Source of the DNA: Apus apus
Taxonomy: Eukaryota; Chordata; Aves; Apodiformes; Apodidae
Direction: 5' to 3'
DNA length: 64,000 nucleotides
Assembly (NCBI RefSeq): GCF_020740795.1
Contig: NC_067299.1
Location: 11,605,333-11,669,332 of the forward strand
Positions 36,491 to 51,400 of this stretch are shown here, piece by piece. The notes below the pieces were generated by a model. The model did not search any database and had not been told where the DNA came from. It saw only the letters and a program-made list of their open reading frames with translations. Position 1 is the first letter of the stretch. The number at the start of each line of letters is the position of its first letter. Made by a program: the position numbers and the translations under genes.

Positions 36491-39400
36491 CTGTCAAGGA
36501 GAAAGAAAACCAGTGAAAAGAGAGCTGGCAACACGGTAGGAAAACTCCAGCAAGCACAAAGGACCCAGCTGGGGGCAAGTACCAGCCTTCCTTGTTTCTT
36601 AACACATCCATGGTAGTCTCCAGTGCAAGCTGACTAGTTAGCACTAAAAAGGAATTAATGGGCACTGCTATCCAGGAGAAGGACCGAAGGCCTTGGAAAA
36701 ACAGAAACAAATGTAGAATGGAGATCTGCAGGGAATTTATGAGGTCTGGCAATTAAAGGAAAGACCTAAAACTTTCTCCTGGGAGCTGTAGAGAAAGAAC
36801 ATCACAGACAGGCTTTTGTGAGGTTTGTGAGAAACAGGCTGAGAAGAAGAGTAGAACTAGAGTGAAAATATTGTTTACCTGCAGTGATGCCTCCGTTTGG
36901 CCAGCCAGAATTCACAGTCACAGTTAAAACAGTGCGAAGCCATGTGGTCTGGAACCCACCGTGTGACCTAAGGCAGACACCAGTCATCAGCTTTTAGTTT
37001 GTGACCCAGCAAGGATCAGGTCTCAGGACTCCAGCACAGGTTGAGACATGGCTTTGAACCACAACAGGCTATCCCAGAACAAGTTCACCCCCCAGCAGCA
37101 GAGACAGGTTCAAGGACAAGGGTGGCTGCTCTCTGCTTTGCTTCCAAGCCCACTCTCTGCTGCTGTAGCCACCAAAGTCACCCGCCAGGAAAGAAACATT
37201 CTCTCCTGCTGCTGTAGCAGGTCACGTACCTCAGTTTCCTTCTTATCTACAGGCTCCCAGCTCGCTTCTGACAAGCAGTCTTCACTATGATCAGAACAGA
37301 AATCCTCAGTGTCGCTGCTGTCTGATTCCTTCAAACATGTCTGCAAAGAGGGACCACATCACAATCCCCTCAGCTGCCTCAGTCACTGCATCAAGGCATT
37401 CCCTGCCCTGGCCACATTCAGTGCTTATGAGGGGCTTGTGGGGGACTCCACAGCTCCCCCCACAAGGAGGTAAAGCACTCATGACCATGTAGGAGCCACT
37501 GCTTGGCCCTCAGGAAGCAGAGGTACCTCTGGGTGGCATGAGGGCAGAGCTCATGGACAGGAGGGAAACAGGGCTGAGGAAATAACCTTAACCACCCACT
37601 CCAAAAGTATAAGCTGGAGACCTGGGGGTTGAAGAGGGCAGTGGGCGGGGGACACAGGGACCACTGCTGCTGGAGCCCCACAGCCAGATGTGGGGTATTA
37701 GAGGCTGCTACTTACAAAGTCATCCTCGTAGTCCATGGGGGGCTCGGCTGGAGGAGCACAGAAGTGGCGGATGTCCAGCCGCAGCTGCAGGTCCCGCACC
37801 TGCCGGCGCAGCTGCTCCACCTCCTGCTTGTAGCTGGCCTCGATCTGCCGCAGCCTGAGCTGAACCACATCCGTGGGGAAGGGGAGCCCGTCATCGTCCA
37901 GGTAGAGAGGAGGCACAGGGGAAGGACATTTTGGTAGCATGTGCTTGGGGGGAGCGGCTGCTTGCTTCGGGTGGCAGGGCAGCCAGGAGCAGCTGGGCTT
38001 CCCCGCGGGTCCTGCGGAGTGCGTGCCCCCCTGGCCGGGGCAGGCGGAGCCCTTTGCAGCTTCCCTGGCAGAACACTGTCCACTGAGGCACAGGCCTGGT
38101 GCCCGTAAAGATTTGCTGCTCGATCTCTTGCTACAGCAGCCATAGGAGAGGAAGTGCCTGGCTGCAGGCTCCCCACCGGGGAGTGATGTCACCATTCCTT
38201 GAAAACTGTCCCAGTTGGAGCCCAGGAAGGAGAACTCGCTGCTTTGGCTCTGGGAAATGGGTTTGCACCACTGCTCCAGTGGGGCTCTGCCCGGCTGGCC
38301 TGGCTCCTCACAGGAAACACTCCCCGCTTCACCTTTACTGGTGTCTTCATCTGAGGAGGGGATGCCTGGGGAATGGCCCAGGATGTCCTGACAAGGGGCA
38401 CTTGGTGCCAGGGACTCCTGGCTGGGAGTATCATGGCAGGTGGTGTTTCTCTTGGGGCAGCCTCCTCCATTGGTCACCACACCAGTAGTCTTCAAAGGTT
38501 CCTGGGGACAGGTTTCTAACTCCTTTCCAGAACTAGTGGAAACCCTGTCAACATTTTCCTGTCCAGAGGCATTTGGAGCTGGACACATGCCACCCAGTTC
38601 CTCCGTGTATGTTCTACTTCCCTTTTCTGCCTCCATGGACACACTGCATGCTGACACAGAAGCTCCATTGCTCGGTTGCTTGCTGTGCTCAGCAGGCCTG
38701 GGACAAGCACTGCTGGCTTGCAGGGGAGCATTTGCCTCCTGCTCCTCCACCTGCCACGTCTCTCCTGCAGCCACCACACTGCCTTCGCCCAAGTGCACCT
38801 CAGTCCCCTCAGGGGTGGTGTGCCAAGCTTCCAGGCCTACCCGGACCTCCTGACAGTGGTTATTCAGGTTGGGATCACTGGATGTGCGGGTCAGTGGGCT
38901 GCTGGAGTCACAGGCTGAGAGCAGGTCATCCATAGATCTTGTCTTTGGTAATCTAGAACCCAAAACCAAAGCAAATCTCACACTGAAATTCCTGCAACTT
39001 CCCTCATTTCAGTTGAAACTGAGATAAGGGAAATGTTTCACAGAATCATCAAGGTTGGAAGAGACCTTCAAGATCATCAAGTCCAGCTGCCTACCCTACA
39101 ACCCCCAACCATTAAACCATCTCCTGAAACACCACATCTACCTGTTTTTTTAACACCTCCGGGGATGGTGCCTCCACCACCTCCCTGGGCAGCTGTTCCA
39201 AGGCCTCACCACTCTTTCTGTGAAGAAATATTTCCTAATATCTAATCAGAACCTCCCCTGGTGCAGCTTGACCCCATTTCCTCTTATCCCATCACTCATC
39301 ACCAGGGAGAAGAGCCCAAGTCCCACCTCACCACAACCTCCTCTCAGGTAGTTATAGCCAGCAGTGAGGTCTCCCCTCAGCCTCCTCTTCTCCAGGCTCA

Positions 39401-42400
39401 ACAGCCCCAGCTTCCTCAGCCTCTCCTCATCAGACCTGTTCTCCAGACCCCTCATCAGCCTACTTGCCCTTCTCTGCCCCCTCTCCAGCACCTCAATGTC
39501 CTTCCCATCCTGTGGTGCCCAAACCCGCACCCAATGCTCCAGGTGCAGCCTCACCAAGGCCAAGTAGAGGGGCAGGATCACCTCCCTGGTCCTGCTGGTC
39601 ACACTATTCCTGATGCAGGCCAGAATGCTGGTGGCCTTCTTGGCCACCTGGGCACATGCTGGCTCATGTTCAGCTGCTGTTAATCAGCACCCCCAGGTCC
39701 CTCTCTGCTGGGCAGGACCAGGGTGGGGAAGGGCAGTGCAGCAGCAAGGGCTGAAATGCACAATGCTGCAGCATGGCCTTTGCAGTCTGACTTTGGGCAC
39801 AGCAGGGACCTGTACAGGTTCTTCTCCAAGTGGCTGGGGAATGTATAGAGCTCTTGCTCTCCACAGGAAAGATGAGAACAGCAGATAAAACAGAGGAACT
39901 GCAATGAGCAAGGAAGGAAAAAAGGGCCTGTGGATAGGCAGCACCCTGGGCCTGGAACTCTGGGCTCTTACCTGTCCAAACATCTGCCACTGAACTCCTG
40001 ACTCTGAGATGCGTGGGGTGGGTAAATGTCCATGTCATCCTGTCCCAGAGGATGTGGTGAGGAAGCTGGGAGATACACAGCTGCCCACACGTGCAGTGCT
40101 CGCACATGGCACACTGGGTGCAGCACCTGCAACAGCCCCGCAGGGTAAGAGATCAGTGCAAGAGGAGACCCCCACACCTCTTCCCCACACAGTCCCTGGT
40201 GCCCAGTAGGCAAAGAGCCTGGAGAGCTGGGCCAGGAGCTCTACCAACCTGCTCAGACCCCGGCATATAGAGAAGATTGTGGAAGTTCTTGTTGCCAGCC
40301 CGCAGGAGGGACCACACAGAGCAGGTCCGCTTGTAGATGTTGTGCATCTCTCGCTCGCAGGGGCTGTTGCCAAGGAAGGTCCCGTAGAGGCAGGAGTATG
40401 TGTGCTGCACCAGCTTCACCTGCAGCATCAGAAGGGGAACAAGTGTCAGGGCCACTGGGAAACTTCATCCACATCTTCCACTCCTCTGGGCAGGCTCATG
40501 CACTTCCAATCCAGCTGGTGACCCCACTGCTGTCCCCTCCCCACAGAGGGCAGGACAGAGAGGGAATAGCAAAGGAATCACTTAGATGAAAGTGAAAGCC
40601 ACAGTCAACTGGTACTGTACCCATCCTTCTACAACCCTAATCTGTATTGTTGCTAAGACAGAGATTAATAGCTATTATTTCCCTTACTGATTTTTTAAAT
40701 ATTTCAGACTCTTATTGCTCTGAAATATGCAAATCAAGCTTTTAATCAAACCAATGCTGCTGATGGCATCTGAATTCACTGGACAAGAAAAGGACCTGGA
40801 GAAGTGATTCACTGAAACCAGAGACCCTTCCTCACTGTGCAACCTGCCTGGTGCTCCCAGGGGACAGTGCACATTGGGAGGAGGAAGAGCCTTCGAGCAG
40901 GGAACAGAAGCATCACACACACAGAACCAGGTCCAAACATGACAACTGAAGGCAGGGCTGGACCCACACAGTGCAGGTACATCAGGAAAGCCAGAGGCAC
41001 TACCCAGACACCTTCCCATTTGTAAATAATTCTTGGTTTCTTTCAACTACAACACTGTAAAATACCATTTTCACAATATTTTCATATAATGAATATATAA
41101 TATCAGAGGACTTCCCTCTGCTCACATCTGGCAAGGGATTAAGAAATGTTTGCATGCATGTTTCTTACCAAAAAAGCTTCGTTAAATTCAAAGAGGCAAG
41201 GAAATTGCTTCAGAAGCTGATGAACAGCATCCAGCCACTGCAGAAAAACTGGGCACTGCTCGTTCTGATCTTCAGCCTTCTCCTGGTGACCACAGCGATC
41301 ACCAAACTTGTGACCAAAATCCAGCCAATCTGATTCAACAAGCACCTGGAAGCCCTGTGAATAAAAGGGAAAAAAACCCCAGCTGAAGACCCTTTGGTGC
41401 AGGCATGCAGCAGGACAAGCCAGCCCCATCCTCCAGCAGGGCCAGGTAAGCTCAGGACTTCTGCAGGGCTGTAAAGGAGCCTGCACCAGTGCTTGGTTTG
41501 GGAGCAAAGCTGCTGAGGTGTCAGAGGTTTCCAAACACAAACTAACAGCTGTTCTTTCTACACAACAAACAGCTTGGACAACATGCACAATAGAGAGGAA
41601 GGAAGAAGCTGAACTTTGAAGGCAAGACCTTGTTTTCCACAGCACTGCACCAAGCTGGGCAGAGAAGCGAGGCACAGTTCACCAAAACCAGGCAGGAAGA
41701 GAACATGAAAAAACCCAACACCTGCAATGGCAGCTCTGAAACATCACTAAGCTTATTGCCAAGTTCAGTCCTGCTCCTTTCTCTGGAAACTGACATGAAC
41801 TAGCAGCACGGCACAACTCATACCTCCATGGTCCTGTAGTAAGGGTCCAGAAGAATCTTTGCCAGGGCTACAATCTGCGGAGTCCTGTCCCAGCCGTCTG
41901 AGCAATGAACCAGCACCGGACGCCCGTCTCTGTCAACTGCACTGGAGACCAGCACTGCTGCCTTCAGCATGACAGAAAGGTGCTGCAGCCACTTGGTACT
42001 CTCCAGGGCTGAAAGCCAGCTAGGAGGTGTGCAAAAAACAAGAGAATGGTTGCTTAGATCTCCAGTACAAAATAAAATAATATCTTTTAAGCTGAATCTT
42101 TTTGGAGTCATGAAGGAAAATTAGTCTTTCCTAAAACGTGCTCAAAAGGAGCCAGCCAGCCTAGGAAAAGTGCAAAGAATCCAAATTCTAATTCAATTTT
42201 TTTCCCAGAAACAACTATATTTTAAAGACACTCAGAGGACACACACATCCAAGTGCCACTGAGGCAGTGCTACAATAATCCCCTTTGGATTCCTGGGGAT
42301 GAAGATAAGCAGCACTCAAGCACTGTGAGCACTTTCCTATCCCTCCTCCCTTTTCTGAGGTAGAAACTGGGGATAGGAAAAAGGAAAAGGGAGAGAAAAC

Positions 42401-45400
42401 CCCCCTAGGACACTGAGAGACACGGACACGGTGCCACACTCAGAGAACAGCCACTCACTTGCTGGGGTCTGGCACCTGGCTGCAGACGGCACGCAGATAC
42501 TGGAAGCTGTTCCGGATAGAGTGGATGTTGGCCATGCCCATGAAGACAACTTCACAGTTTGGGTAATACTCTGAACACAACAAAGACAGCAACATTCAGA
42601 GAGAGCCGGTGCCACAGCAGCAACTGCTTCCACAGGATTCGTGCAGCTCTCCCCTCAGCACCATTTCTGGTCTCCAGGTGAGCAGTTTTTCTACAAGAGC
42701 CTTGCAGGCCAGTAAGGATATCCCTGGAATAACAAACTTTGCACGGGGGAGAAGGGGAACATGCTACCAGAGACTGAGCACCAAAATGCTGATCTGACCC
42801 CCAACTGTGCTCTAGGACCCACTCCACAGAGCAGGGCCAAGAGGAAGATGTTCCGGGATGTGCTTCATCCTCTGTACCTTCACATTCGCAGCCGCCTCCC
42901 TTGGCTCTGTTGGCCACCGCCGCAGTGTAGGACCGAGCGTCAAGAATCAGCAGCTTCTGAGGAGTTCCTGCATTCTCCACACCTGAACATGCAGTCAGGG
43001 ACGAGTCTGCAGAGACAGCACGGACTGAGCCCCCAGCACCTCCCTCCCCCCTACAACAGACCCCTAGTGCCACACAATGCTGGCTGTGCACAAGACCAGG
43101 GACCCGTCCCATGCACCACAGCCGAGGTGTGATGGGGCCCAGGTGATCCACCTGGGTATTGCAGTGAAACTGGGCACTGCAACAACCCTGTTGGCATCAC
43201 CAGCACCATCCAGGTGTAGGAAGCCCCGGGTAATTCACACATTCCATAGTGGGTGGCAGGGAACGAGCTGTCTCACCGAAGTCGGCCTCGCTGCTGTCGC
43301 TGCTCCCGGCATGGGGCGCCCCTGCAGGTGCCTTCCCCCCAGGGTTCAGAGCACAGGCTTTGGCAATAGATGTCACAAGATACTCATCGTCAGCATTTCG
43401 CCAGCCCCACCAGCTGATTTCTGGCTGGCTGCAGCGCGCAATCACTGCCCCATTGCGCACGTGTCTGCAAAGGAAGAAAGAGCCTCATGAAGCCCCCAGA
43501 GAGATGAAGAGCAACCCCCACAAACTTCACCTGCAGTTGGCACTTCTACAACCCTCCTCACTGCTCTATCTAGGCTAGGTTAGATGTTAGGAAGAAATTC
43601 CTTGTTGTGAGGGTGGTGAGACCCTGGCCCAGGTTGCCCAGAGAAGCTGTGGCTGCCCCATCCCTGCAAGTGCTCAAGGGCAGGTTGGATGGGGCTTGGA
43701 GCAGCCTGGGCTGGTGGGAGGTGTCCCTACCTATGCAGGGGGGGTTGGAAATAGATTATTTTCTAGGTCCCTTCCAACCCAAACCATTCTGTGATTCTAT
43801 GATCTACTGCATTTCCTCTTGCATTCAAGCAGTCACACAGAGCGTTTCAAATAACCATTATTCACAGAATCATCCTGGTTGGAAAAGACCTTGAAGATCA
43901 TCAAGTCCAAACACAACCTAAATCCACCAACCATAACTTAATCTACTGTCTCAGTGCTTAAATCATGTCCCTCACCACTATATCTACATTTCTTTGAAAC
44001 ACTTTCAGGGATGGTGACTCCACCACCTCCCTGGGCAGCCTGTTCCAGTGTCCAACCACTCTTTGGGTAAGGAAATTCTTTCTAATATCCAGTCTAAACC
44101 TCCCCGGCACAACCTCAGGCCATTTCTTCTGGTCCTGTCATTACTCACTTGAGAGAAGAGCTCAACTCCCACCTCCCTACAACCTTCTTTCAGGCAGTTG
44201 TAGAGCAATGAGGTCTCCCCTCAGCCTCCTCTTCTTCAAATTAAACATTCCCAGTTCCCTCAGCCTCTTCTCATAGGACTTATTCTCCAGACCTTTCACC
44301 AGCTTGGAAGATCCTCTGGACCTGCTCCAGCACATCAATGTCCTTCTTGAAGTGAGGGGCCCGGAAGTGCACACAGGACTGGAGGTGCAGCCTCACCGAT
44401 GCTGAGTACAGGGGCACCATCATTTCTCTACTCCCGGTGGCCACACTATTCCTATTCCTGATGCAGGCCAGGATGCTGGTGACCTCTGTAGCCACCTGGG
44501 CAGCCTTCTGGCTCATGTTCAGCCAGCTGTCCACCATCATATTCCTAACAGCAGCAGTGACACTGGGGCTGTCACTGCATCATGGCAGTGAGGAACAGGA
44601 GCTGCCTGCGAGCAGCACTGGTGCAGCTCCTGGAGCTGGAAGAGCTGGCAAAATGAGCCTGCAACGGAGCAGGCTCTGCAGTGCTGGCAGGGGCAGCTGC
44701 TGGAAAGAACCAGTGCCAGGAGATGCTGGCAGCCCCAGGGTCAGCTGCTTGCAGGACCTCACCTCCAGCATTGAAGACTGTGCTCTGGGGCTTGATTGCC
44801 ACCAAACCAGTCTCTGCAGCAAGGGGGACACTGCCAGCTCTTACAGCCATTAATATACTCAAATATTGTTATATTTTTACTTACAATAATGTACAAATAC
44901 TTATTATTTTATATAAACATATAGTATATAAATTATTGCCTATAGAGATGTAAATGTGAATATATTAAACCAGAGACGGGAACTTTAAGTAATTATGGTT
45001 GTACTTTGGGAAAGCAAGAGTTATTTTAATGCTGTTCTGTTCTCCCATTCCTCCCTGGACAGAGCCAAGTTCATCTCAGTGATGTCCAGTGGTAGGACAA
45101 GGGGCAATGGGTGCAAACTGGAGCACAGGAGGCTCCACATAAACATGAGGAAAAACAACTTTACTGTGAGGGTGACAGAGCCCTGGGACAGGCTGCCCAG
45201 AGAGGTTGTGGAATCTCCAGGTGACCCTGCTCTAGGTGACCCCGCAGGGGGGTTGGACTGGATGATCTTTCGAGGTCCCTTCAAACCCCTAAAATTCTGT
45301 GACTCCATGATCCTTTTTTTTTTTTTTTTTTAAGTCCCTTAAATAAACCACTTCATTTATCACTTGTAAGTTAGAAAGATTAGCTTGCTCAGGATCAGAT

Positions 45401-48400
45401 TGGTTCATTTCAGGGTGGAAGCCTGAGCTGTTTTTTCTTAACAACCCCTAAAAAGTGAACCCTACCCTGGCTGCTGCTTATTGACACCTGGAAGAAGGCC
45501 TGAAGTAGGGAGAAGTGTTTTATTTTTCACATGAGTCCACTAGTCAAGTCTTTCACAAATGGCCTGGAAAGGGAATGGATGATTAGGTGACAAAGGTGCT
45601 GGTGATAAAGAATTATCCAGAGAGTCTGTGGCTGCCTATAAAAAGTTGCAAAGGATCTTGTGATACTGGGTGACAGAAGCAAGAGTATGAAATTTAGTAT
45701 GAACAAATGAAAAATAGTCACAGATTATCAAAATGTAACCCAGGCTATTGACAGGGAGCAGTTGGGTGCAAATCAGCTGCCAAATCTCAGACTTTGAAGT
45801 CACTCTAGAGCTCTGAAAAAGCCTCAGCTCAATGCTCAAATGAAGCAAGAAGGTTAAGACTGCTAGAAAAGAATAAGGCAGAAAACATGATGGCCCCACA
45901 TCTTAGGCATCTTCAGAATGACAGAAATTACAGAGACAACTTAAGTAAAAAAGGAAACAACTCACCGTGGCAGAAGAACAAGAATGGATGAGAGCCACAA
46001 AAGGTCATTAATAATATTAAAAAGTGAGTTTGGAAGATTAGTCTATATTTTTTCCCAATGGAAACCCAGATGAGCACTGGAATGGTCACATTTAAGAAAA
46101 AGAAATATTTTTGTGGAGAGCAGACAGAACAGACAGCAACACTCACTGCCACAAAGTATGAATTGGTTCCAAAATACAAAATGACCATGAAACACAATCA
46201 CACAATTTCTCCTGAATATCTGTTGCAAGAAATCCAAGATACCAGCTGCTCCAAAGATGCACCAGAGCAGAACACCTGCATACCTGTTCCATTAGCTAGG
46301 AACTCAAGATGCTATTCCTGGTGCCCAGCCCTTCTCAGACATGATAATAAAATGGGCAGCCCCACACCTCAGTTCTTCACAACACTGCTTGCCCCTGCCC
46401 ATCCCACCACCACTCCCACAGCACCTCTTTAAAGGCGAGATGGAGAACAAAGATGTAGATAAAGCTCCTAACAAGCCACATCCAAGTACTTTTTTTTTTT
46501 GTAGCTCAGCACCTCTGAAAAAGTTGCATTGGTGGCCAACTAGGAGCCATAATGGTCTAAATCCTACAGCACACTAGCACAAGCCTCAGCTCATCACTCA
46601 GGGATGGTTTATCTGCCCATGAGGGCTGTCAGAGACACTCCTGAAGGTATCTGTTTCTCACCCTGCCACCCTATAAGGGGCTCTGCTGTTCCACAGAGGA
46701 TCATAGAATCATAGAATGGTTAGAGTTGGAAGGGACCTTAAAGACCATCCAGTCCAACCCCCTGCATGGGCAGGGACACCTCCCACTAGACCAGGTTGCT
46801 CCAAGCCCCATCCAACCTGCCCTTCAACACTGCCAGGGATGGGGCAGCCACAGCTTCTCTGGGCAGCCTGGGCCAGGGTCTCACCACCCTCACACTAAAG
46901 AACTTCCTCCTGATCTCTAACATAAATATCCTTCTTTCAATTTAAAACCATTGCCCTTTGTCCTCTCACTACAAGCCCTTGTAAAAAGTCCCTCCCCAGA
47001 TTTCCTGCAGCCCCTTCAGGCACTGGAAGGTGCTCTGAGGTCTCTCTGCAGCCTTCTCTTCTACAGGATGAACAGGCTCAACTCCCTCAGCCTGTCTCCA
47101 GAGCAGAGCTGCTCCAGCCCTTGGATCATTTTCGTGGACTCCTCTGGACACATTCCAACAGGTCCACATCTTTCTTGTGTTGGGGTCACCAGAGCTGGAC
47201 ACACTGCTCCAGGTCAGGTCTCTCCAGGGCAGAGGGGCAGAATCACCTCTCTCCATCAGCTGGCCACACTTCTTTTGATGCAGCTCAGGATGTGCTTGGC
47301 CTTCTGGGCTGCAACTGCACGTTGGTGGCTCCTGTCCAGCTTTTGGTCCACTAGTACCCCCAGCTCCTTTTCTACATGGCTGCTCTGAAGTGTGACCTCC
47401 CCCAGCCTGTATTCATATCTTGGGTTACCTCAGCCCAGCTGCAGGACCCTGCACTTGGCCTTGCTGAACCTCATGAAGTTCACCTGGGCACACTTCTCCA
47501 GCATGTCCAGGTCCCTCTGGATGGCATCCCATCCCTCTGCCATATCGACTGTACCACCCTGCCTGGTGTCATCAAGGATGACAGTTCCTGTTGATGTTAT
47601 TTGCTGTTGGGCAGCACAGCAAGAAAATGCATTGAGGCTTTGATGAGCTCCCTCCAACAGTGGTGGTGTACAGCCTCTTACCAGCAGCTGACACAGCCTG
47701 CAGGAATGGCTTTGCTTCTCAAAGTCCCCTTATTCTCCTGAGGCAATTTATCAATAAGAGGAGAAAAATGTGTGATGGTTAATGACATCTCACAGCTAAT
47801 ACTGACAAAGACTTAAACTGAAGCCTTCCACATGTTCAGCTAAGTCAAAATGCTGTGGGGTCCCTTTCAGTGCCCTCCTCTGCTGCTGTTTTGTTTTGCA
47901 AGGTGACTTACAGTGCAGTCACTCCCAGGAGATATATTCCTGTCTTCAGGATCCCTGAAGGGTGGTTAATGCAGACAGAAGTAAAGGCTTTGTTTGTACT
48001 ACTATAAGAAACAGAGCCAAGGTCTGCACTTAAGCACTAGTCTGTGATCATCCCATCCTGTTTGAGAACACACCCACAGATTTTAGCCTGTGCCAACCAG
48101 CCCTTTCCCAGACAGAACCTGAGCACATTTTTAGGAAGTGCAGGTGCTGTGCCAGGGACTGCTTCCAACAGGCTCTCTGGAGAAGGCTCTGAGGAGACCT
48201 TAGAGCACCTTCCAGTACCTGAAGGGGCTCCAGGAAAGCTGGAGAGGGACTTCTGACAAGGGTACGTAGTGAGGGGACAAGGGGGAATGGCTTAAAACTG
48301 GAAGAGGGGAGATTTATATTAGACATTAGGAAGAAATTCTTTGCTGTGAGGGTAGTGAGACACTGGAACAGGTTGCCCAGAGAAGCTGTGGCTGTGGCCA

Positions 48401-51400
48401 CCCATCCCTGGAAGTGTTTAATGACAGGTTGGATGGGGCTTGGAGCAATCTGCTCTAGTGGGAGGTGTCCCTGCCTATGCAGGGGGTTGGGACTAAATGA
48501 GTTTTAAAGTCCCTTCCAACCAAAACTGTTCTGTGATGCTATACAAAGGCACTGGTTTGGGGTGCAGAGGGTAGAAAATCAGTTTAGCTGTGCAAGCCAC
48601 TTGAAGTAGGAGGTAGCCAGCTTAACATAACACTACAAATGTTGCCAAAGAGCCGTATTAAATTCAGAAAACTTCATGGTAGCACCAACTTCTCAGCACT
48701 GCAACAAATTTTGGGCAGGGGGCAGCTTTGAGGTATCCAGTTGCAAGAGACATAGTGACATGCCAATAAACACAAGGAAATATGGCCAGCACTGATGAGC
48801 ATGAAGTCATCAGGAAGCACAAAATACAGCAGGTGCCAGTGGGCAAACAAAACCCACAAGTGAGCTTGCATGGAGCTTCCCAGGTCAGGGGAGCACCCAC
48901 AGCTTGACTCTGTGCTCTCTTGCTAACCACCTCAGCACGAACATTTCAGTTATTTTGTTACTGGGGATTTTTGTGGACATTTTCCTCAAAGAAAAAAACT
49001 CTTTTCTTCAAACAAGAATGGCAAAAGGTGCCATAGGGTTTTAACTTACATGGATGAAATTATTCTTTAGGGATCCCTGGTTTGGTTTTCATGTCTTGAG
49101 ACCCTTTCAGAATCAAAAGCTGGAGTAGGAGGTGCCTTAGTAGTTTATCAGCTGAACTTTTACTCCCAGATTCATTCAGAGCACAAGGCTAGAGCACACC
49201 TGATGTTTATTACATGCCATTTAAACCCAAAGCCATCACCCTGAAAGCATCAACTTGTATCTTTCAAGTCCCTTTACTGTTATTTTATCCACTATGCAAA
49301 GTCAAGCAGCTTAGCTGAAAACACAAGGGCTGGGAGCTGGTTTCCAGAGCTGTCACCTGAAGTTTCCCAACTGAGAGGTACGTATGTGAGTGCTTTCATT
49401 TCCTGAATCTCTGGCTTAGGCTTCTGGCTTCCTCTGGTATGGCCTGAAAGCCTGAGATCAACTGTTCAGCCCTGGGGCTGGAACAATGTCCACAGCTTCC
49501 CTGACAGCCACTGTGGCAGGGACATGGGCAAAGGCTGAGTGTCTGTGAGGAGCTCTCTTGCTACCACAGTCCCCAAGGTCTCCTGAGGGTGGCTGTGCAG
49601 ACAGAGTAATAAGGAGAGTGGCTAGCATACAGTGCCTGTCTGCTGCTGTAGTCAGCTAAATAATTAATTGCATCCCTTGTGTTGTTTTAAAAGTGAATTG
49701 TGCCTGGAGGCTCCTGCATCTCTGCTGTGCATCTCCACTGAGGACTCAAGTGGGGACCTGAATTTTTTTAAGGAAAACAGATCTTACTCTAACCCAATGC
49801 ATTCAGCCCTGTTCCTCAAAAGCTCAGAAGTGAGCTCCTGTGGTTACCATGTCCCTGGGATGCAGGCATCTGAGCCTACTTGTCCACTCTCTCCTGAACT
49901 ATGAGAGAGGAAGAAGAGCTGAGTGTGAGGCTTTTCATTTCCACCTTTCTCCTTCCCCACAGCATAAGGCACTCCAGCCTTGGTCCTCACAGACCCTTCT
50001 GGCCAAAAGACTTCAATCTTGAGAGCAAGGGAATGAGAGATACATATGGGCAAGCACTTGTCCCATCCTGTAACATCATCCACCAACATGTTCTAACCTG
50101 ATCCCAGGCTGCAAAGAGTTAGAGCTTAGATTGTAAATTCCTGCACACCACTGCAGCGATATTATAAAGCCAGGAGCAAAATGATTGTTAGAGTAGCAAA
50201 AAGACACAGCTTTGCACTCAGCTGGGGAGGCACACTGGCACAGCCTCCAGCCCCAGGACACTTTTAGCAAAAGTAATCACAAATACAATTAACTTCTTGG
50301 CTGATTTGGCTGCAAAAAGGGAAAGACTCCATACAACAAGCAGCACTTGTTACTACTCTGCTGTGGAATTTACTTCTCCTAGAAGAAAACACTGTGTTTT
50401 GCCACCAACTAACAGCAAGCCAGGCAAAATGAAGATGCAGCGACATGTAAATTCACTGAGTTTGTTTCCTGCTTGTTGTACTTCCCAGGGCTGTCCTTTG
50501 CTGTGCAGCTCTGATATTTTAAAAGCTTCATATACTCAGATTTAGTAACTGCTAACACAGAGTCTAAGGCTAGAAACCATAACGTGTGTTACACTGTGTG
50601 CACTGACTAGATGCACCTATTCAATCAGTCTCTGTTTCAATCATGTCAGTTTCCTAGAAGTTATTTTTTATTAGAAACCACCCCCCTTCCCTGAAAAGCC
50701 CTGCTTTATTTGCTGCCTTGCCTGTTGCATCCCCCCTGCATGGATTGTTTTTGGCAGGCTAACCAGGCAATAGCTTCTCTCTATATCTGCCAGCTATTCC
50801 ATCAATAAAGTTAAGCCATGTGCAAACATTTCAATCTGTTAACTAAATAATGTCTAATTCTCAGAACTCAAACCAGAAGTGATTTGCACTTGGGTATTAA
50901 AAGGTTCATCACACCTAGCTGAGAGCAGGGCCAGAAAGCAGGCTCGTTTTGACCAAGACTTCATTTCAAAGTAGCAGCTGAGCAAGTACCAATTGTGAAA
51001 AAGTTGTCAACTCAAAGAAAGCGAAATATTAACTTGACACAGTGTTCTGACTGTATCTTCCATAGGAGGAAAGTGACCCCCATCTTCAGACCTAACTGAA
51101 AGCAGGGAAGAAGGAACAGTCACCAGAAAGTTTTTCCTCCCTTCTGGAGAACACCCTGCCTTACCATTGCAGACCGTGTGTCCAGAGAGGCTAATGGGCT
51201 GCTGGGAGGAGGAGGAGTCCTGAGAGCAGCATGTTCTCAGGGGGTGGGCTAAAGGAACAGGCATCATGAGGACCAGACAGCAGCTGTTGCTGTTCCCCCT
51301 GACTCCACAGCCTGTCCTCTGCTACCCTGGCTTCACAGCCCTGTGCTCACACCAGCGAGAAGGGCAGCTGCTGTGGGTTCAGGGAGAGCACAGTTTTGGT

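Noticed and set aside
42552..43151. 199-codon minus-strand frame as an independent gene
   Set aside because: It is MTMR4 exon g read through its donor into the intron; only 42878-43006 is coding.
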